Source: Alicyclobacillus sp. SP_1
Lineage (GTDB): Bacteria; Bacillota; Bacilli; Alicyclobacillales; Alicyclobacillaceae
Reading direction: 5' to 3'
Assembly (NCBI RefSeq): GCF_024706985.1
Contig: NZ_JAMCCX010000050.1
Location: forward strand, 109,256-173,255
DNA: 64,000 bases
Below the pieces are notes generated by a model. That model was not told where the DNA came from. It saw only the letters and a program-made list of their open reading frames with translations, and ran no database searches. A program made the translations under genes and the position numbers. Below, piece after piece: positions 54,025 through 62,426 of this stretch; the stretch's first letter is position 1, and every line of letters begins with the position of its first letter.

Positions 54025-54205
54025 GAAAAGTCCTGCCTTTCCGCTTCTGCATTGGCTGCTTATCGCCAGCTCGCTTCGCACGTCAAGTAGACCATTCCGA
54101 CATTGGGACATGCATTCGTAGTATAGGACGAATGCCGTAGGTACACAAATGAACTAGAGGACAATCGCATAGACTAGTCCCATGAAGGCTTGGAGGTCGA
54201 GACAC

Positions 54206-55273
54206 ATGCGCATCCGATTGTCTCGCTACACAGAGGCAGCACTGGCAGTTCTGCTGACGCTACTTTGTGTCTATTTACTGGGGCAACTGCGAGGTTTCTT
54301 TCACGATATTTGGATGGTTGCTAGGGCGGTGTTGTTTCCGTTCCTCGCGGCCTTGATTGTTACGTACATCCTGCAGCCGATTGTTCAAGTTCTGTCCAAG
54401 CGAAAAGTTCCTCGCACAATCGCCATCTTGCTCATCTACGTGGTTGCAGCGCTACTGATTGCGCTGGCTCTCTCGCACACGGTACCTACGATTACCCGAC
54501 AGTCCAATCAGTTGGTCCACAATCTTCCGTCCATGATGGCTTTTGTCAACCAGTGGGTAGACGACATTGTTCGCAGAAAACAATATCTTCCAGACGCTTT
54601 GCGCGTGGGGATGGAAAATGCTTTGAATCGGCTGGAGTCGCAAGTGACCGGGTGGTTCTCTGGCTTGTTCACGGTGGTGTCGGGGGTCTTGAACACCGTA
54701 TTTATGGTGTTTCTCGTGCCGTTTTTAGTGTTTTACATGTTGAAGGATGGCCGAGGTATTGGCAGGGCAGTCGTCCGCTTGTGGCCAAAGAGTCGAAGAG
54801 AAGAAGCGAAATCCTTGCTGCTTGGCATTGACGCTACGCTTGGCCGTTACATTCGCGGGCAGTTGTTGGTCATGCTGGCGGTAGGCATTCTTGCCTACAT
54901 TGGCTATCTGGTCGTCGGCATGCCCTATGCGCTGATGCTCGCTTTGTTCCTTGCGGTCGCCGACATCATCCCTTATATTGGCCCATTTATCGGTGCAGCG
55001 CCTGCACTACTTCTGGCCTTGCCCCTCGGATTTGGAATGGTCGTGAAAATTCTCATTGTCAACGTGATCGTCCAGCAGTGCGAGGGCAATCTCATCTCCC
55101 CGCAAATTATGGGACGTTCGTTGCGCCTGCACCCCATGGCTATCGTCGCCGTACTTTTGCTCGGCGGAGAACTGGGTGGCATCCTCGGGTTAATTGCCGC
55201 AGTGCCGCTTTTGGCTGTCGCCAAAGTCATCTGGTTGCACGTTCGGCCCGGAGAGGACACGGAGCAACATTGA
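54206..55273 (+). CDS. AI-2E family transporter (YrrI-like permease)
   Basis: A polytopic inner-membrane protein of the AI-2E/PerM family. The N-terminal helix pairs are followed by a cytoplasmic helical region, and the C-terminal half has the family stretches LVPFLVFYMLKDG, YIRGQLLVMLAVGILAYIGY, ADIIPYIGPFIGAAPA, and GNLISPQIMGRSLRLHP. Length is 355 residues. ATG 54206 has GGAGGTC eight bases upstream and is preferred over an ATG at 54182. The position just before alaS matches yrrI in B. subtilis. The transported solute is not known for this branch. Confidence 0.9.
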   Translation: MRIRLSRYTEAALAVLLTLLCVYLLGQLRGFFHDIWMVARAVLFPFLAALIVTYILQPIVQVLSKRKVPRTIAILLIYVVAALLIALALSHTVPTITRQSNQLVHNLPSMMAFVNQWVDDIVRRKQYLPDALRVGMENALNRLESQVTGWFSGLFTVVSGVLNTVFMVFLVPFLVFYMLKDGRGIGRAVVRLWPKSRREEAKSLLLGIDATLGRYIRGQLLVMLAVGILAYIGYLVVGMPYALMLALFLAVADIIPYIGPFIGAAPALLLALPLGFGMVVKILIVNVIVQQCEGNLISPQIMGRSLRLHPMAIVAVLLLGGELGGILGLIAAVPLLAVAKVIWLHVRPGEDTEQH

Positions 55274-55299
55274 CAGTGCGTTCACCGCTTCGGTACAAT
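55270..55299 (+). promoter_or_regulatory. strong sigma-A-type promoter of alaS
   Basis: A consensus TTGACA (55270-55275), an 18-bp spacer and TACAAT (55294-55299). It overlaps the stop codon of the yrrI-like gene and leaves an untranslated leader of about 130 nt before alaS. Confidence 0.85.
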
Positions 55300-55325
55300 T
55301 TCGCAGATACGCAAGATGACACAAG

Positions 55326-55372
55326 TCCTCGAATCATCAGCCGCAGTGGCGGCAGACGGTCGTTTTCGAGGA
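55326..55372 (+). promoter_or_regulatory. structured leader of alaS
   Basis: TCCTCGAA (55326-55333) pairs with TTCGAGGA (55365-55372), enclosing an inner hairpin GCCGC/GCGGC (55340-55344 and 55349-55353). It lies within the untranslated leader. It has no T-box core and no T-run, so it may be a protein-binding or stability element; its function is unknown. Confidence 0.35.
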
Positions 55373-55437
55373 ACCGGAGCTGTGAGATTCCAGTCCGCTG
55401 CTTGCAGGTGGCTATTTGGCGAATAGGAGTGGGTAGG

Positions 55438-58074
55438 GTGAAATCGCGGAGCGGTCAAGACATTCGTCGCTTGTACAAGCAGTTTTTTGCGGAGCGTGGG
55501 CATCAAGTGGTGCAGAGTGCCAGTTTGGTCCCTTATGACGACCCGACTTTGCTATGGATTAACGCAGGCATGGCGCCGCTCAAACCGTATTTTGATGGTC
55601 GGGAGATTCCAGACAATCCGCGCATCGTCTCGTCGCAAAAGTGTATTCGTACAAACGACATTGAAGAGGTCGGGAAAACTGCGCGGCATCAGACGTTTTT
55701 TGAGATGCTGGGTAATTTTTCATTTGGGGATTATTTTAAGAAAGAGGCTATCGGATGGGCGTGGGAGTTTCTCACAAAGTCTCTCGAGATGGATGCCTCG
55801 CGCCTGTCGGTCACGGTGCACTTTGAAGATGAAGAGGCGTTTTCTATTTGGCACGAACAAGTCGGATTACCGGAAAGTCGGATTTATCGCGGTAAGGAAG
55901 ATAATTTTTGGGAAATAGGAGAAGGGCCGTGCGGACCCTGTTCCGAAATTTTTTACGATCGCGGTGAGCACTTTGGCTGCCACTCGACCACTTGTCAACC
56001 GGGCTGTGATTGTGATCGCTATTTGGAAATTTGGAACTTAGTCTTTACGCAATTTAACAAAGAAGCGGATGGTTCGTATACGCCGCTGCCGAAGAAAAAC
56101 ATCGATACGGGCAGTGGTCTGGAACGCTTGGCGTCCGTTTTGCAAGATGTGCCGAACAACTTTGAGACGGACTTGTTCATGCCCCTGATGCGGGCGGTTG
56201 AGCGCGTATCGGGACGGACTTACGGTGAGCGTGCGGAAGACGATGTGCATTTTAAAATCATTGCCGACCATTTGCGTACGGTTTCATTTGCCGTCGGGGA
56301 TGGTGTGTTGCCAGGGAATGAAGGACGCGCTTACATCATTCGGCGGTTGCTGCGCCGCGCGGTTCGAAGTGGGCGAAAGCTGGGAGTAGAACGACCATTT
56401 TTAGCTGAATTGACGACTGTGGTCGCGGCGATGATGGGGGACGACTATCCGGAAGTGCGCGAGAAACAGAGCTTCATCGAGCGCGTGGTGCGCACCGAGG
56501 AAGAGCGGTTTCAGGAGACATTGACGGAAGGCGAGCATCTTCTTGAAGCTCGCATTCGAGACCTGAAGCAGAGTGGACTGACTGAGTTGTCTGGCGAAGA
56601 TGCATTCCGGCTCTACGACACCTTTGGCTTTCCCATCGATTTGACGATTGAACTAGCGGCCGAGAGCGGCATCTCGGTTGACCGAGCCGGGTTTGAAGCT
56701 GAGCTGGAAATTCAGCGGGAGCGTGCTCGGTCTGCCCGCCATCAGTTTGACGGCATGCAAAGCGACCGAACCGAGGTTGAGAACATCACGGTGCCGTCTC
56801 GCTTCGTAGGCTACGAAGAGACGACCGCTGCTGCGACAGTCGTGGCCATGCTTGCCGACGGGAAGACGGTAGCAGAACTTCACGCCGGACAAGCCGGTCA
56901 ACTGCTCCTCGATGTTACGCCGTTTTACGCCGAGAGCGGCGGTCAGTTGAGCGATACTGGAGAAATTCGCACGGAGACGGGCACGTGCCGCGTCACGGCG
57001 GTTACGAAGGCGCCCCATGGTCAGCACCTACACTCAGTGATGGTCGTTCAGGGTAGTCTTCTGCTCGGGCAGCAAGGGTATGCGGCTATTGACGAGACGG
57101 CACGCCGCGACATCATCAAAAATCACACGGCAACGCACCTTCTTCATAAAGCTTTGCGACAGGTGCTCGGAACGCATGTCGCACAAGCGGGTTCTCTGGT
57201 TGCACCAGACCGACTGCGTTTTGATTTTTCGCACTTCGGGTCACTGAGTTCAGAGGAACTGTCCGAGGTGGAGCGGCTGGTCAACCAAGACATTTTCGCG
57301 GATTATGAGGTGCATATCGAGGAAAAGAGCTTGGAAGAAGCGAGAAAAACAGGTGCGATGGCACTGTTCGGGGAAAAGTACGGTGAGCGGGTGCGCGTGG
57401 TCACAGCAGGAGACAGCGTCGAGCTCTGCGGCGGGTGTCACGTTGCGCGAACTGGACTCATTGGACAGTTTCTTATTCTCTCGGAAACGGGCATTGGCTC
57501 TGGCGTGCGCCGAGTAGAGGCGGTCAGCGGGCGCGGGGCGTACGAATATGTCTGTGAACAGAGAGGACGGCTCGAACAGGTAGCCTCGATTTTGAAGTCT
57601 GGTGTCCACGATGTGGTCGACCGAGCCACGCGCTTGCAAGAGGAGCACCGAGAGTCCCTTCGCCAAGTCGAGTCTCTGCGGGCGCGGATGACGCACGCGC
57701 GGGTCGAGGACTTAGCGCGCGCTGCGGAAGACCTCGACGGCATCCACACGCTGTTGCAAGTCGTCCCAGATGCGGACGCTGCACTGCTTCGCGAAATGGT
57801 CGATGGACTGAAGCAAACGTGGCATGGCGCTAGTTACGTGATTGTTCTTGGATCTTCTTCGGCAGAGAAGGCGGTCTTTGTGGCGGCTGTCTCCGAAAAT
57901 CTTCAACATCGAGGATTCCATGCTGGCAAGTTGGTCAAAGCGGTCGCAGAGGTTGCAGATGGTAGCGGTGGCGGTAAGCCCGATTTGGCGCAAGCCGGAG
58001 CTAAGTCGCCGGAAAAAGTATCCATGGCCATTGCGAAATCCCGCGAATTTGTTCTACAAATGAAGGGGAACTAG
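55438..58074 (+). CDS. alaS: alanyl-tRNA synthetase
   Basis: Charges tRNA(Ala) and edits mischarged serine and glycine. The catalytic domain has LLWINAGMAPLKPYFDG, RHQTFFEMLGNFSFGDYF, NLVFTQFN and the GSGLERLASV loop. The editing domain has the zinc ligands NHTATHLLHKAL and the LCGGCHVARTG loop. A C-terminal DHHA1-type oligomerisation domain (GSGGGKPDLAQAGA) ends the 878-residue protein. GTG 55438 has GGAG about ten bases upstream and fits the family N-terminus. A cysteine-rich insert (HFGCHSTTCQPGCDCDRY) follows motif 2 and may bind an extra zinc. Confidence 0.97.
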   Translation: MKSRSGQDIRRLYKQFFAERGHQVVQSASLVPYDDPTLLWINAGMAPLKPYFDGREIPDNPRIVSSQKCIRTNDIEEVGKTARHQTFFEMLGNFSFGDYFKKEAIGWAWEFLTKSLEMDASRLSVTVHFEDEEAFSIWHEQVGLPESRIYRGKEDNFWEIGEGPCGPCSEIFYDRGEHFGCHSTTCQPGCDCDRYLEIWNLVFTQFNKEADGSYTPLPKKNIDTGSGLERLASVLQDVPNNFETDLFMPLMRAVERVSGRTYGERAEDDVHFKIIADHLRTVSFAVGDGVLPGNEGRAYIIRRLLRRAVRSGRKLGVERPFLAELTTVVAAMMGDDYPEVREKQSFIERVVRTEEERFQETLTEGEHLLEARIRDLKQSGLTELSGEDAFRLYDTFGFPIDLTIELAAESGISVDRAGFEAELEIQRERARSARHQFDGMQSDRTEVENITVPSRFVGYEETTAAATVVAMLADGKTVAELHAGQAGQLLLDVTPFYAESGGQLSDTGEIRTETGTCRVTAVTKAPHGQHLHSVMVVQGSLLLGQQGYAAIDETARRDIIKNHTATHLLHKALRQVLGTHVAQAGSLVAPDRLRFDFSHFGSLSSEELSEVERLVNQDIFADYEVHIEEKSLEEARKTGAMALFGEKYGERVRVVTAGDSVELCGGCHVARTGLIGQFLILSETGIGSGVRRVEAVSGRGAYEYVCEQRGRLEQVASILKSGVHDVVDRATRLQEEHRESLRQVESLRARMTHARVEDLARAAEDLDGIHTLLQVVPDADAALLREMVDGLKQTWHGASYVIVLGSSSAEKAVFVAAVSENLQHRGFHAGKLVKAVAEVADGSGGGKPDLAQAGAKSPEKVSMAIAKSREFVLQMKGN

Positions 58075-58139
58075 TTCGTGCCGACGAATTAAAAAAAGAC
58101 CGAGTGTTGTCGGCGTTCGAGAGGAATGAGGTGTAGAGG

Positions 58140-58415
58140 GTGGAACGGCACTTTGATGAGACCATGCACTTTCCGTCGCGAACGGAGAATTCGGACGTGA
58201 AAGCCGCTTTTCAATTGGCTTACCGTGCCTTATCTGAGAAGGGATATAATCCAATTTATCAAATTGCTGGTTACTTGATTTCGGGCGATCCTGCTTATAT
58301 CACAAGCCATCTGGACGCTCGAAATACGATTCGGCGCATGGAGCGTGACGACCTTATCGAAGAATTAGTGCGGGTATATGCGGAGATGGTGCTGAATGAG
58401 AGTGCTCGGAGTTGA
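58140..58415 (+). CDS. ireB: IreB-family regulatory phosphoprotein (YrzL, UPF0297)
   Basis: A small cytoplasmic protein; in Enterococcus, IreB is a substrate of the kinase IreK and affects cephalosporin resistance. The family core is plain: [23 protein letters not shown] and [13 protein letters not shown]. It has 91 residues. The start is GTG 58140 downstream of GAGGTG. It overlaps ruvX by 20 bp. The order alaS-ireB-ruvX-mltG is the one found in many Bacilli. Confidence 0.92.
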   Translation: MERHFDETMHFPSRTENSDVKAAFQLAYRALSEKGYNPIYQIAGYLISGDPAYITSHLDARNTIRRMERDDLIEELVRVYAEMVLNESARS

Positions 58416-58815
58416 TTATGGGACCGTTCGAATTGGCTTGTCGCTTTCTGACCCCACGGGTTGCATTGCGCAGGCACATGGCTTTGTGGCCGGCGGGAAT
58501 GACAAGAAAGCGGCAAGTGGCCTGCTGAAGATGGTTCAGGACTTTCACGTGGAGCGGATTGTGGTCGGCGTGCCACTTCACATGAATGGCTCGGAGAGCG
58601 AGTTGTCGGCGAAAGTTCGTCAATTTGGGGCTCTGCTTGAGCGAGTGTGCGGCGTGACGGTGGTGTATGTGGACGAGCGTTTGACCACCGTCACGGCCGA
58701 GCGTATGCTTGTTGAGGCAGATGTGCGGCGGAGCAAACGAAAAGGGGTTGTTGATTCCGTGGCTGCGACGGTATTGCTGCAGTCCTACTTAGATAGTCCC
58801 GCTGCTCGAAGATAA
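58396..58815 (+). CDS. ruvX: Holliday junction resolvase-like protein RuvX/YqgF
   Basis: An RNase H-fold protein involved in 16S rRNA 5'-end processing or nucleic-acid cleavage. Family motifs are [17 protein letters not shown] with the first acidic residue, [29 protein letters not shown] and the C-terminal [14 protein letters not shown]. It has 139 residues, a normal length. The start lies inside the end of ireB, so the two are coupled. The next gene, mltG, follows within 50 bp. Confidence 0.93.
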   Translation: MRVLGVDYGTVRIGLSLSDPTGCIAQAHGFVAGGNDKKAASGLLKMVQDFHVERIVVGVPLHMNGSESELSAKVRQFGALLERVCGVTVVYVDERLTTVTAERMLVEADVRRSKRKGVVDSVAATVLLQSYLDSPAARR

Positions 58816-58863
58816 AGACTTCTGCGGGTGCGAGTCTACAAGAGTATCATAGGAGCGGTGAGT

Positions 58864-59979
58864 TTGAAAAAGCATCTGGCTTTACCCCCGCCGGAGGGCA
58901 GTCGACGGCGGGCTTTTCGATGGCTTCTTGGATTAGGTGCTGTAGTTGTTTTGATGGGAGTTTCGCTCGGTTGGTTTTTTGAATCGCTGCAACCTGTCGT
59001 CACAGGGAAAGCTTCGCGAGCCATTCCTTTTGAAGTGAAACGCGGCGACACTCTGCGAGACGTTGCGACACGGTTACGCCAACATGATTTGATTCGAAAT
59101 GCTTGGACGTTTTTAATCTATGCGCGCTTTCTGGCACCGCATGCCCCAGTCCAGGCTGGGTTGTATAAAGTTTCCGCGGCGGATACTCCGGCTAGCATGT
59201 TGTCGATTTTTCAACAAGGTAAAATCTACGTGCCAGTCATCAAGGTGACCTTTCCTCAAGGTTTTACCGCGGAACAAATGGCGGAGCGCCTTCAATCAGA
59301 AGGCGTGTGCTCCGCCGCGTCGTTCATGAAAGCTGCGCAGAGTACGGATTATAACGAGCCGTTTGTTCGGCAAATTTCGAAGAGCCCGCTCGTCAAGACG
59401 CGTTTGGAAGGGTATTTGTATCCAAACACGTACGATTTTTACAAAGGCGAGTCTGCCCATGACATTGTCAATGAGCTATTGCAGGAGTTTGCTGTCATGG
59501 TCACGCCGAAGATGATGCGGGACATTCGGAAGGAAGGCGAAACCCTTCCCGAGATTATCACTGAGGCGTCTCTGATTGAGAAGGAAGCATACCTGCAAAG
59601 TGATAAACCACTGATTGCGAGCGTCATTGACAATCGATTAAAGAGAGGTATGCCTTTGCAGATTGATGCGACGTTGGAGTATGTTCTAGGCTATCATCGC
59701 ACGTTGACCATTGCCGATGAACAGGCAAAAAGTCCGTACAACACGTATTTGCACTACGGTCTGCCGCCTGGTCCGATTGCCAATCCTGGAATTCATTCGA
59801 TTGAGGCGGCCATTCATCCAGCGCATACAGACTATTATTACTATGTTGCCAAGTACAATGGCACGGGTGGTCACTATTTTGCAAAGACGTATGCGCAACA
59901 GCTTCGGAATGAGCAAAAAAGCGAGCAGAACTATCGGAAATTGATGGAGAAACAGGCGCAGGCGGATTCTTCCCATTAA
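58864..59979 (+). CDS. mltG: endolytic peptidoglycan transglycosylase MltG (YrrL)
   Basis: A membrane-anchored enzyme that cleaves nascent glycan strands. After a basic start comes one transmembrane helix ([19 protein letters not shown]), then a LysM-like segment ([18 protein letters not shown]) and the YceG domain with the catalytic glutamate in [39 protein letters not shown] and [13 protein letters not shown] follow. TTG 58864 is chosen because AGGAGCGG is six bases upstream; an in-frame GTG at 58828 lacks one. It has 371 residues and lies directly before sigK. Confidence 0.93.
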   Translation: MKKHLALPPPEGSRRRAFRWLLGLGAVVVLMGVSLGWFFESLQPVVTGKASRAIPFEVKRGDTLRDVATRLRQHDLIRNAWTFLIYARFLAPHAPVQAGLYKVSAADTPASMLSIFQQGKIYVPVIKVTFPQGFTAEQMAERLQSEGVCSAASFMKAAQSTDYNEPFVRQISKSPLVKTRLEGYLYPNTYDFYKGESAHDIVNELLQEFAVMVTPKMMRDIRKEGETLPEIITEASLIEKEAYLQSDKPLIASVIDNRLKRGMPLQIDATLEYVLGYHRTLTIADEQAKSPYNTYLHYGLPPGPIANPGIHSIEAAIHPAHTDYYYYVAKYNGTGGHYFAKTYAQQLRNEQKSEQNYRKLMEKQAQADSSH

Positions 59980-60055
59980 AGCTCTCACAAAAAGCAGGCA
60001 GGTTGCAGAGATTCGAAGCATAAAATACTGCACGAAGTCTGCCGGAGGTGATGAG

Positions 60056-60424
60056 GTGACGGGGCTCTTCGCACTGCTTGCATTTTTGTTGCGTGATGTG
60101 TCCATCTTTGTATCCCACGTAAAAAACAACAATTTTCCGCAACCTCTCTCGTCAGAAGCCGAGTCTGAATTGTTAGAGCGGTGGTCATCCGGAGATACAG
60201 AGGCGCGCAATACACTCATTGAACACAATCTTCGGCTCGTGGCGCATGTGGCGAAAAAGTTTACGACTCGACCCGACGATACGGATGATTTTATTTCCAT
60301 CGGTACCATTGGGCTCATCAAAGCAGTGGAAAGTTATCATCCGAATCGCGGGACGAAGTTGGCGACGTATGCAGCTCGCTGCATTGAAAACGACATATCA
60401 ATGTCTAAAGGGTGCTGGAGATGA
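60056..60424 (+). CDS. sigK: sigma-K, N-terminal part of an interrupted gene (SpoIVCB-like)
   Basis: Sigma-K drives late mother-cell gene expression in sporulation. The frame starts at GTG 60056 with GGAGGTGATGAG upstream. It shows the sigma-K pro-sequence and the sigma-70 region 2 features: [54 protein letters not shown] and [14 protein letters not shown]. Similarity ends at codon 114 (60397), where normal sigma-K continues into the rest of region 2 and regions 3-4. Here the frame runs eight foreign codons to a stop at 60424. A SigE-like -10 (CATAAAAT, 60019-60026) lies upstream. In B. subtilis and C. difficile skin elements split sigK in this region. Confidence 0.88.
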   Translation: MTGLFALLAFLLRDVSIFVSHVKNNNFPQPLSSEAESELLERWSSGDTEARNTLIEHNLRLVAHVAKKFTTRPDDTDDFISIGTIGLIKAVESYHPNRGTKLATYAARCIENDISMSKGCWR

Positions 60425-60825
60425 TTCGGGCATACCAGGATCAATGCTTGCCATCAATGACCGTCCAGAGCCTCCAAAATGGCCTGCTTCCCTGCACGGG
60501 TGAAGAGCGAGTCTTACGATGTCATCGGGGCGGATGTTCGTCTTGGATAGATTCTTGTTCTTTGCGATGGACAGGGCAGATTTCAAGGACAATCCGTATC
60601 CATTGCGGTGATCGATTTTGTCTCACTGAAATCCATGTATGTCAGCATAGCCACTCCACTCTACGAGTGCAATGGCCGACGCTTTCAAACGGCGGTGTAC
60701 ACCATGTCCCTCATGGTGAATCCGTGCGTCACGGCTCGCGACAACCGCGAGCCGTGACGCAACAAGCCCCTTTGCAAGGGGAATCGAACTGCACCCGACG
60801 TGTGGCGGGCGGCGTCCGTTCGCCG
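60425..60825. other. gene-free stretch at the element boundary
   Basis: No convincing gene is seen. A 64-codon minus-strand frame (60398-60592, TTG start, no good ribosome-binding site) ends exactly at the sigK junction and could be a decayed gene remnant. Two hairpins lie at the right side of the stretch (60726-60760 and 60767-60781). They follow the minus-strand gene ending at 60826 and may end its transcript. Confidence 0.5.
60726..60760. repeat. perfect 15-bp inverted repeat in the element
   Basis: GCGTCACGGCTCGCG (60726-60740), spacer ACAAC, CGCGAGCCGTGACGC (60746-60760). A smaller hairpin, CCCCTT/AAGGGG, follows at 60767-60781. There is no T-run on either strand. It may be a terminator for the minus-strand element genes or a protein-binding site near the element end. 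Confidence 0.8.
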
Positions 60826-61146
60826 TCAAAAATCCATCCCCTCGTGGTACTTTCGTTCCTCGTACGCCCAGTCGACTTCGCGGTCGTGAAAATCCTCAAA
60901 AACTTGTTCCACGATGGGCCGATATTTTGCCGCGGGCAGCCCCCCATCCCAACCACGATCGTAGTTGACCAGTGCATCCCGTACACCACTTCTCTGGCGT
61001 GGGGCGATGACCAGGGCAGAAATTCGCCCGTCGTTGATGCCGAACGTGGATGGCTCGTCAAACACGCGCGCGTACACGAAGTATCCGTCTACGTAGCCTT
61101 CGTACCATGTTCCGCCGAATTGACTGGGTTTCATGGTCCATTCCAT
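60826..61146 (-). CDS. hypothetical protein of the element, 106 residues
   Basis: A cytosolic protein of unknown function. It begins MEWTMKPSQFGGTWYEGYVDG and has aromatic-rich beta strands, then VNYDRGWDGGLPAAKY and a charged C-terminal helix (EQVFEDFHDREVDWAYEE). ATG 61146 is chosen because AGGAGGG lies seven bases upstream; the frame is open a further 59 codons without a ribosome-binding site. Proteins of this kind (short, starting near SxFGGxWY) are seen in integrative elements of Firmicutes, but I give no firm family. Confidence 0.65.
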   Translation of the reverse strand: MEWTMKPSQFGGTWYEGYVDGYFVYARVFDEPSTFGINDGRISALVIAPRQRSGVRDALVNYDRGWDGGLPAAKYRPIVEQVFEDFHDREVDWAYEERKYHEGMDF

Positions 61147-61195
61147 GGTTTTACCCTCCTGGGGTTCGAAATAGGTCCCGAGTCGATGTGCAGCG

Positions 61196-61375
61196 TTAAT
61201 TGTTTTCATCGACGACAATGCAGTACACGCTGTTGTGGTCACCGATCTGGAACCAATACCCATACACCATGTGCGCGTACGTGATGAGTTCGAACGCTTC
61301 AGCCTTGCTCTCGACCTTGACACGGCCTTCTTTGCGCACGCGTCTCACCTTGTCTTTCAACTCGGCGTCCTGCAT
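61196..61375 (-). CDS. hypothetical protein of the element, 59 residues
   Basis: A small protein of unknown function. It has a strongly basic N-terminal helix (ELKDKVRRVRKEGRVKVESK), then AEAFELITYAHMVYGYWFQIGDH and a beta-hairpin-like end. ATG 61375 has GGAGG about eight bases upstream; an in-frame ATG at 61474 is less well supported. It lies about 50 bp before the 106-residue gene in the same direction, so the two probably share a transcript. Confidence 0.6.
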   Translation of the reverse strand: MQDAELKDKVRRVRKEGRVKVESKAEAFELITYAHMVYGYWFQIGDHNSVYCIVVDENN

Positions 61376-61487
61376 GTTGCCGTCCTCCTTTCGCAGTGTG
61401 TCATCGTAGCTCTGTAGCCTCATGGAAGCAACGCGGAGACTTGGGTTATTGCTGTCTCCTTCGACCATGAACACGTATTTGCGATGC

Positions 61488-62426
61488 CTATGGTGCGTTC
61501 GTCGGTTGCGGCGCCATCGTGAGCGGCGGTGTGAGGGCCAGGTTTGGCGCAGACGGGCTCACAAACCACAGTACGGGCAATGGGACGCCCTGTTCCTCGA
61601 TCGAGGCTGTGACGCCTCGTGTGGCGGCGATTCCGAGCGGTTCCCCAGCATGGACAACCTGCGCCATCGACAGGGTCGGGCGCAACCCCTGTTCGGTCAC
61701 GGTGAGTCCGTTCCCAAGATCCAGCGTGACGCTCCTGCCTGTGACCGACGTGACGATGCCCGTGTGAATGGCGCGTACCGAGGCATCGGGTGGGCAGTGG
61801 ATGGTGATACCGAGTGGTTCTCCGTCGGAACCCGCCACGGCTGAGAATGGCTCCTTCGCATCGGTCACAGGCCACACCCACTCGGAACCGAGCGGGTTCC
61901 ACGTCTGGTAGATGGTCGCCAAACGCAGGACCTCGCGTACATAATCGGTCGAGTGGTTGTACTGAAAGACGGCTTGCACAGGATTCTTCGCCACCCCGGA
62001 GGCGGCCAGGTAGCGGGCGGCGGTGAAGATGGCGTCGACCGGATCGTACGGGTTCGCCTCCCCGTCGCCGTCCGCATCGACGCCGTACCTGGCCCATGTG
62101 GCAGGCTCAAACTGCATCCACCCGATGGCGCCGGCGGATGACACGGATAGGTTCCGTCCGAAGTCGGTCTCCACCCGGTTGATGCCCGCCAAAATCGCCC
62201 ACGGCACATGGTACTTGGCCCCCGCCGCGTGGTAGAGGGGGAGCAACTGGGGCGGAATGGGCTCGACGGCGGCCGCGGACGAAAAGGGAAGAGCGTTGTC
62301 CCCCGAGGAGATGACGGCGCCGAGCGACACGAGAAGGAGCAGGAACAACAGAAGGATGATCGCGACACCCCAGATGCCAAGTGCAGTCACGACCCAGCCG
62401 AGGAGGATGCGGGTGGGCCGTTTCAC
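61488..62426 (-). CDS. membrane-anchored lytic transglycosylase with degenerate LytM-like C-terminus (conjugation)
   Basis: Opens the cell wall for the conjugation channel, as VirB1/CwlT-type proteins do. A long N-terminal transmembrane helix (VAIILLLFLLLLVSLGAVI) is followed by a lytic transglycosylase domain (about residues 58-170): the catalytic glutamate is in GINRVETDFGRNL, then SSAGAIGWMQFEPATWARYG and PYDPVDAIFTAARYLAA. From about residue 200 a beta-rich domain resembles peptidase M23/LytM (IHTGIVTSVTGRSVTLDLGNG, MAQVVHAGEPLGIAA) but lacks the histidine ligands, so it is probably structural. It has 312 residues. It overlaps the upstream VirB6-like gene by 4 bp. Confidence 0.82.
   Translation of the reverse strand: MKRPTRILLGWVVTALGIWGVAIILLLFLLLLVSLGAVISSGDNALPFSSAAAVEPIPPQLLPLYHAAGAKYHVPWAILAGINRVETDFGRNLSVSSAGAIGWMQFEPATWARYGVDADGDGEANPYDPVDAIFTAARYLAASGVAKNPVQAVFQYNHSTDYVREVLRLATIYQTWNPLGSEWVWPVTDAKEPFSAVAGSDGEPLGITIHCPPDASVRAIHTGIVTSVTGRSVTLDLGNGLTVTEQGLRPTLSMAQVVHAGEPLGIAATRGVTASIEEQGVPLPVLWFVSPSAPNLALTPPLTMAPQPTNAP

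Noticed and set aside
54025..54181. Fluoride riboswitch upstream of the crcB pair
   Set aside because: I looked for the crcB-motif conserved segments on the minus strand and did not find a convincing match; a covariance search would settle it.
60770..60800. tRNA T-arm-like sequence (GTTCGATTCC on the minus strand)
   Set aside because: The flanking bases do not pair as a T-stem, and no acceptor, D or anticodon arm can be drawn.
60412..61284. Long plus-strand open frame of 290 codons just after the sigK break
   Set aside because: It has no recognisable domain or ribosome-binding site, its composition is unlike protein, and it lies antisense to two minus-strand frames that have good ribosome-binding sites.
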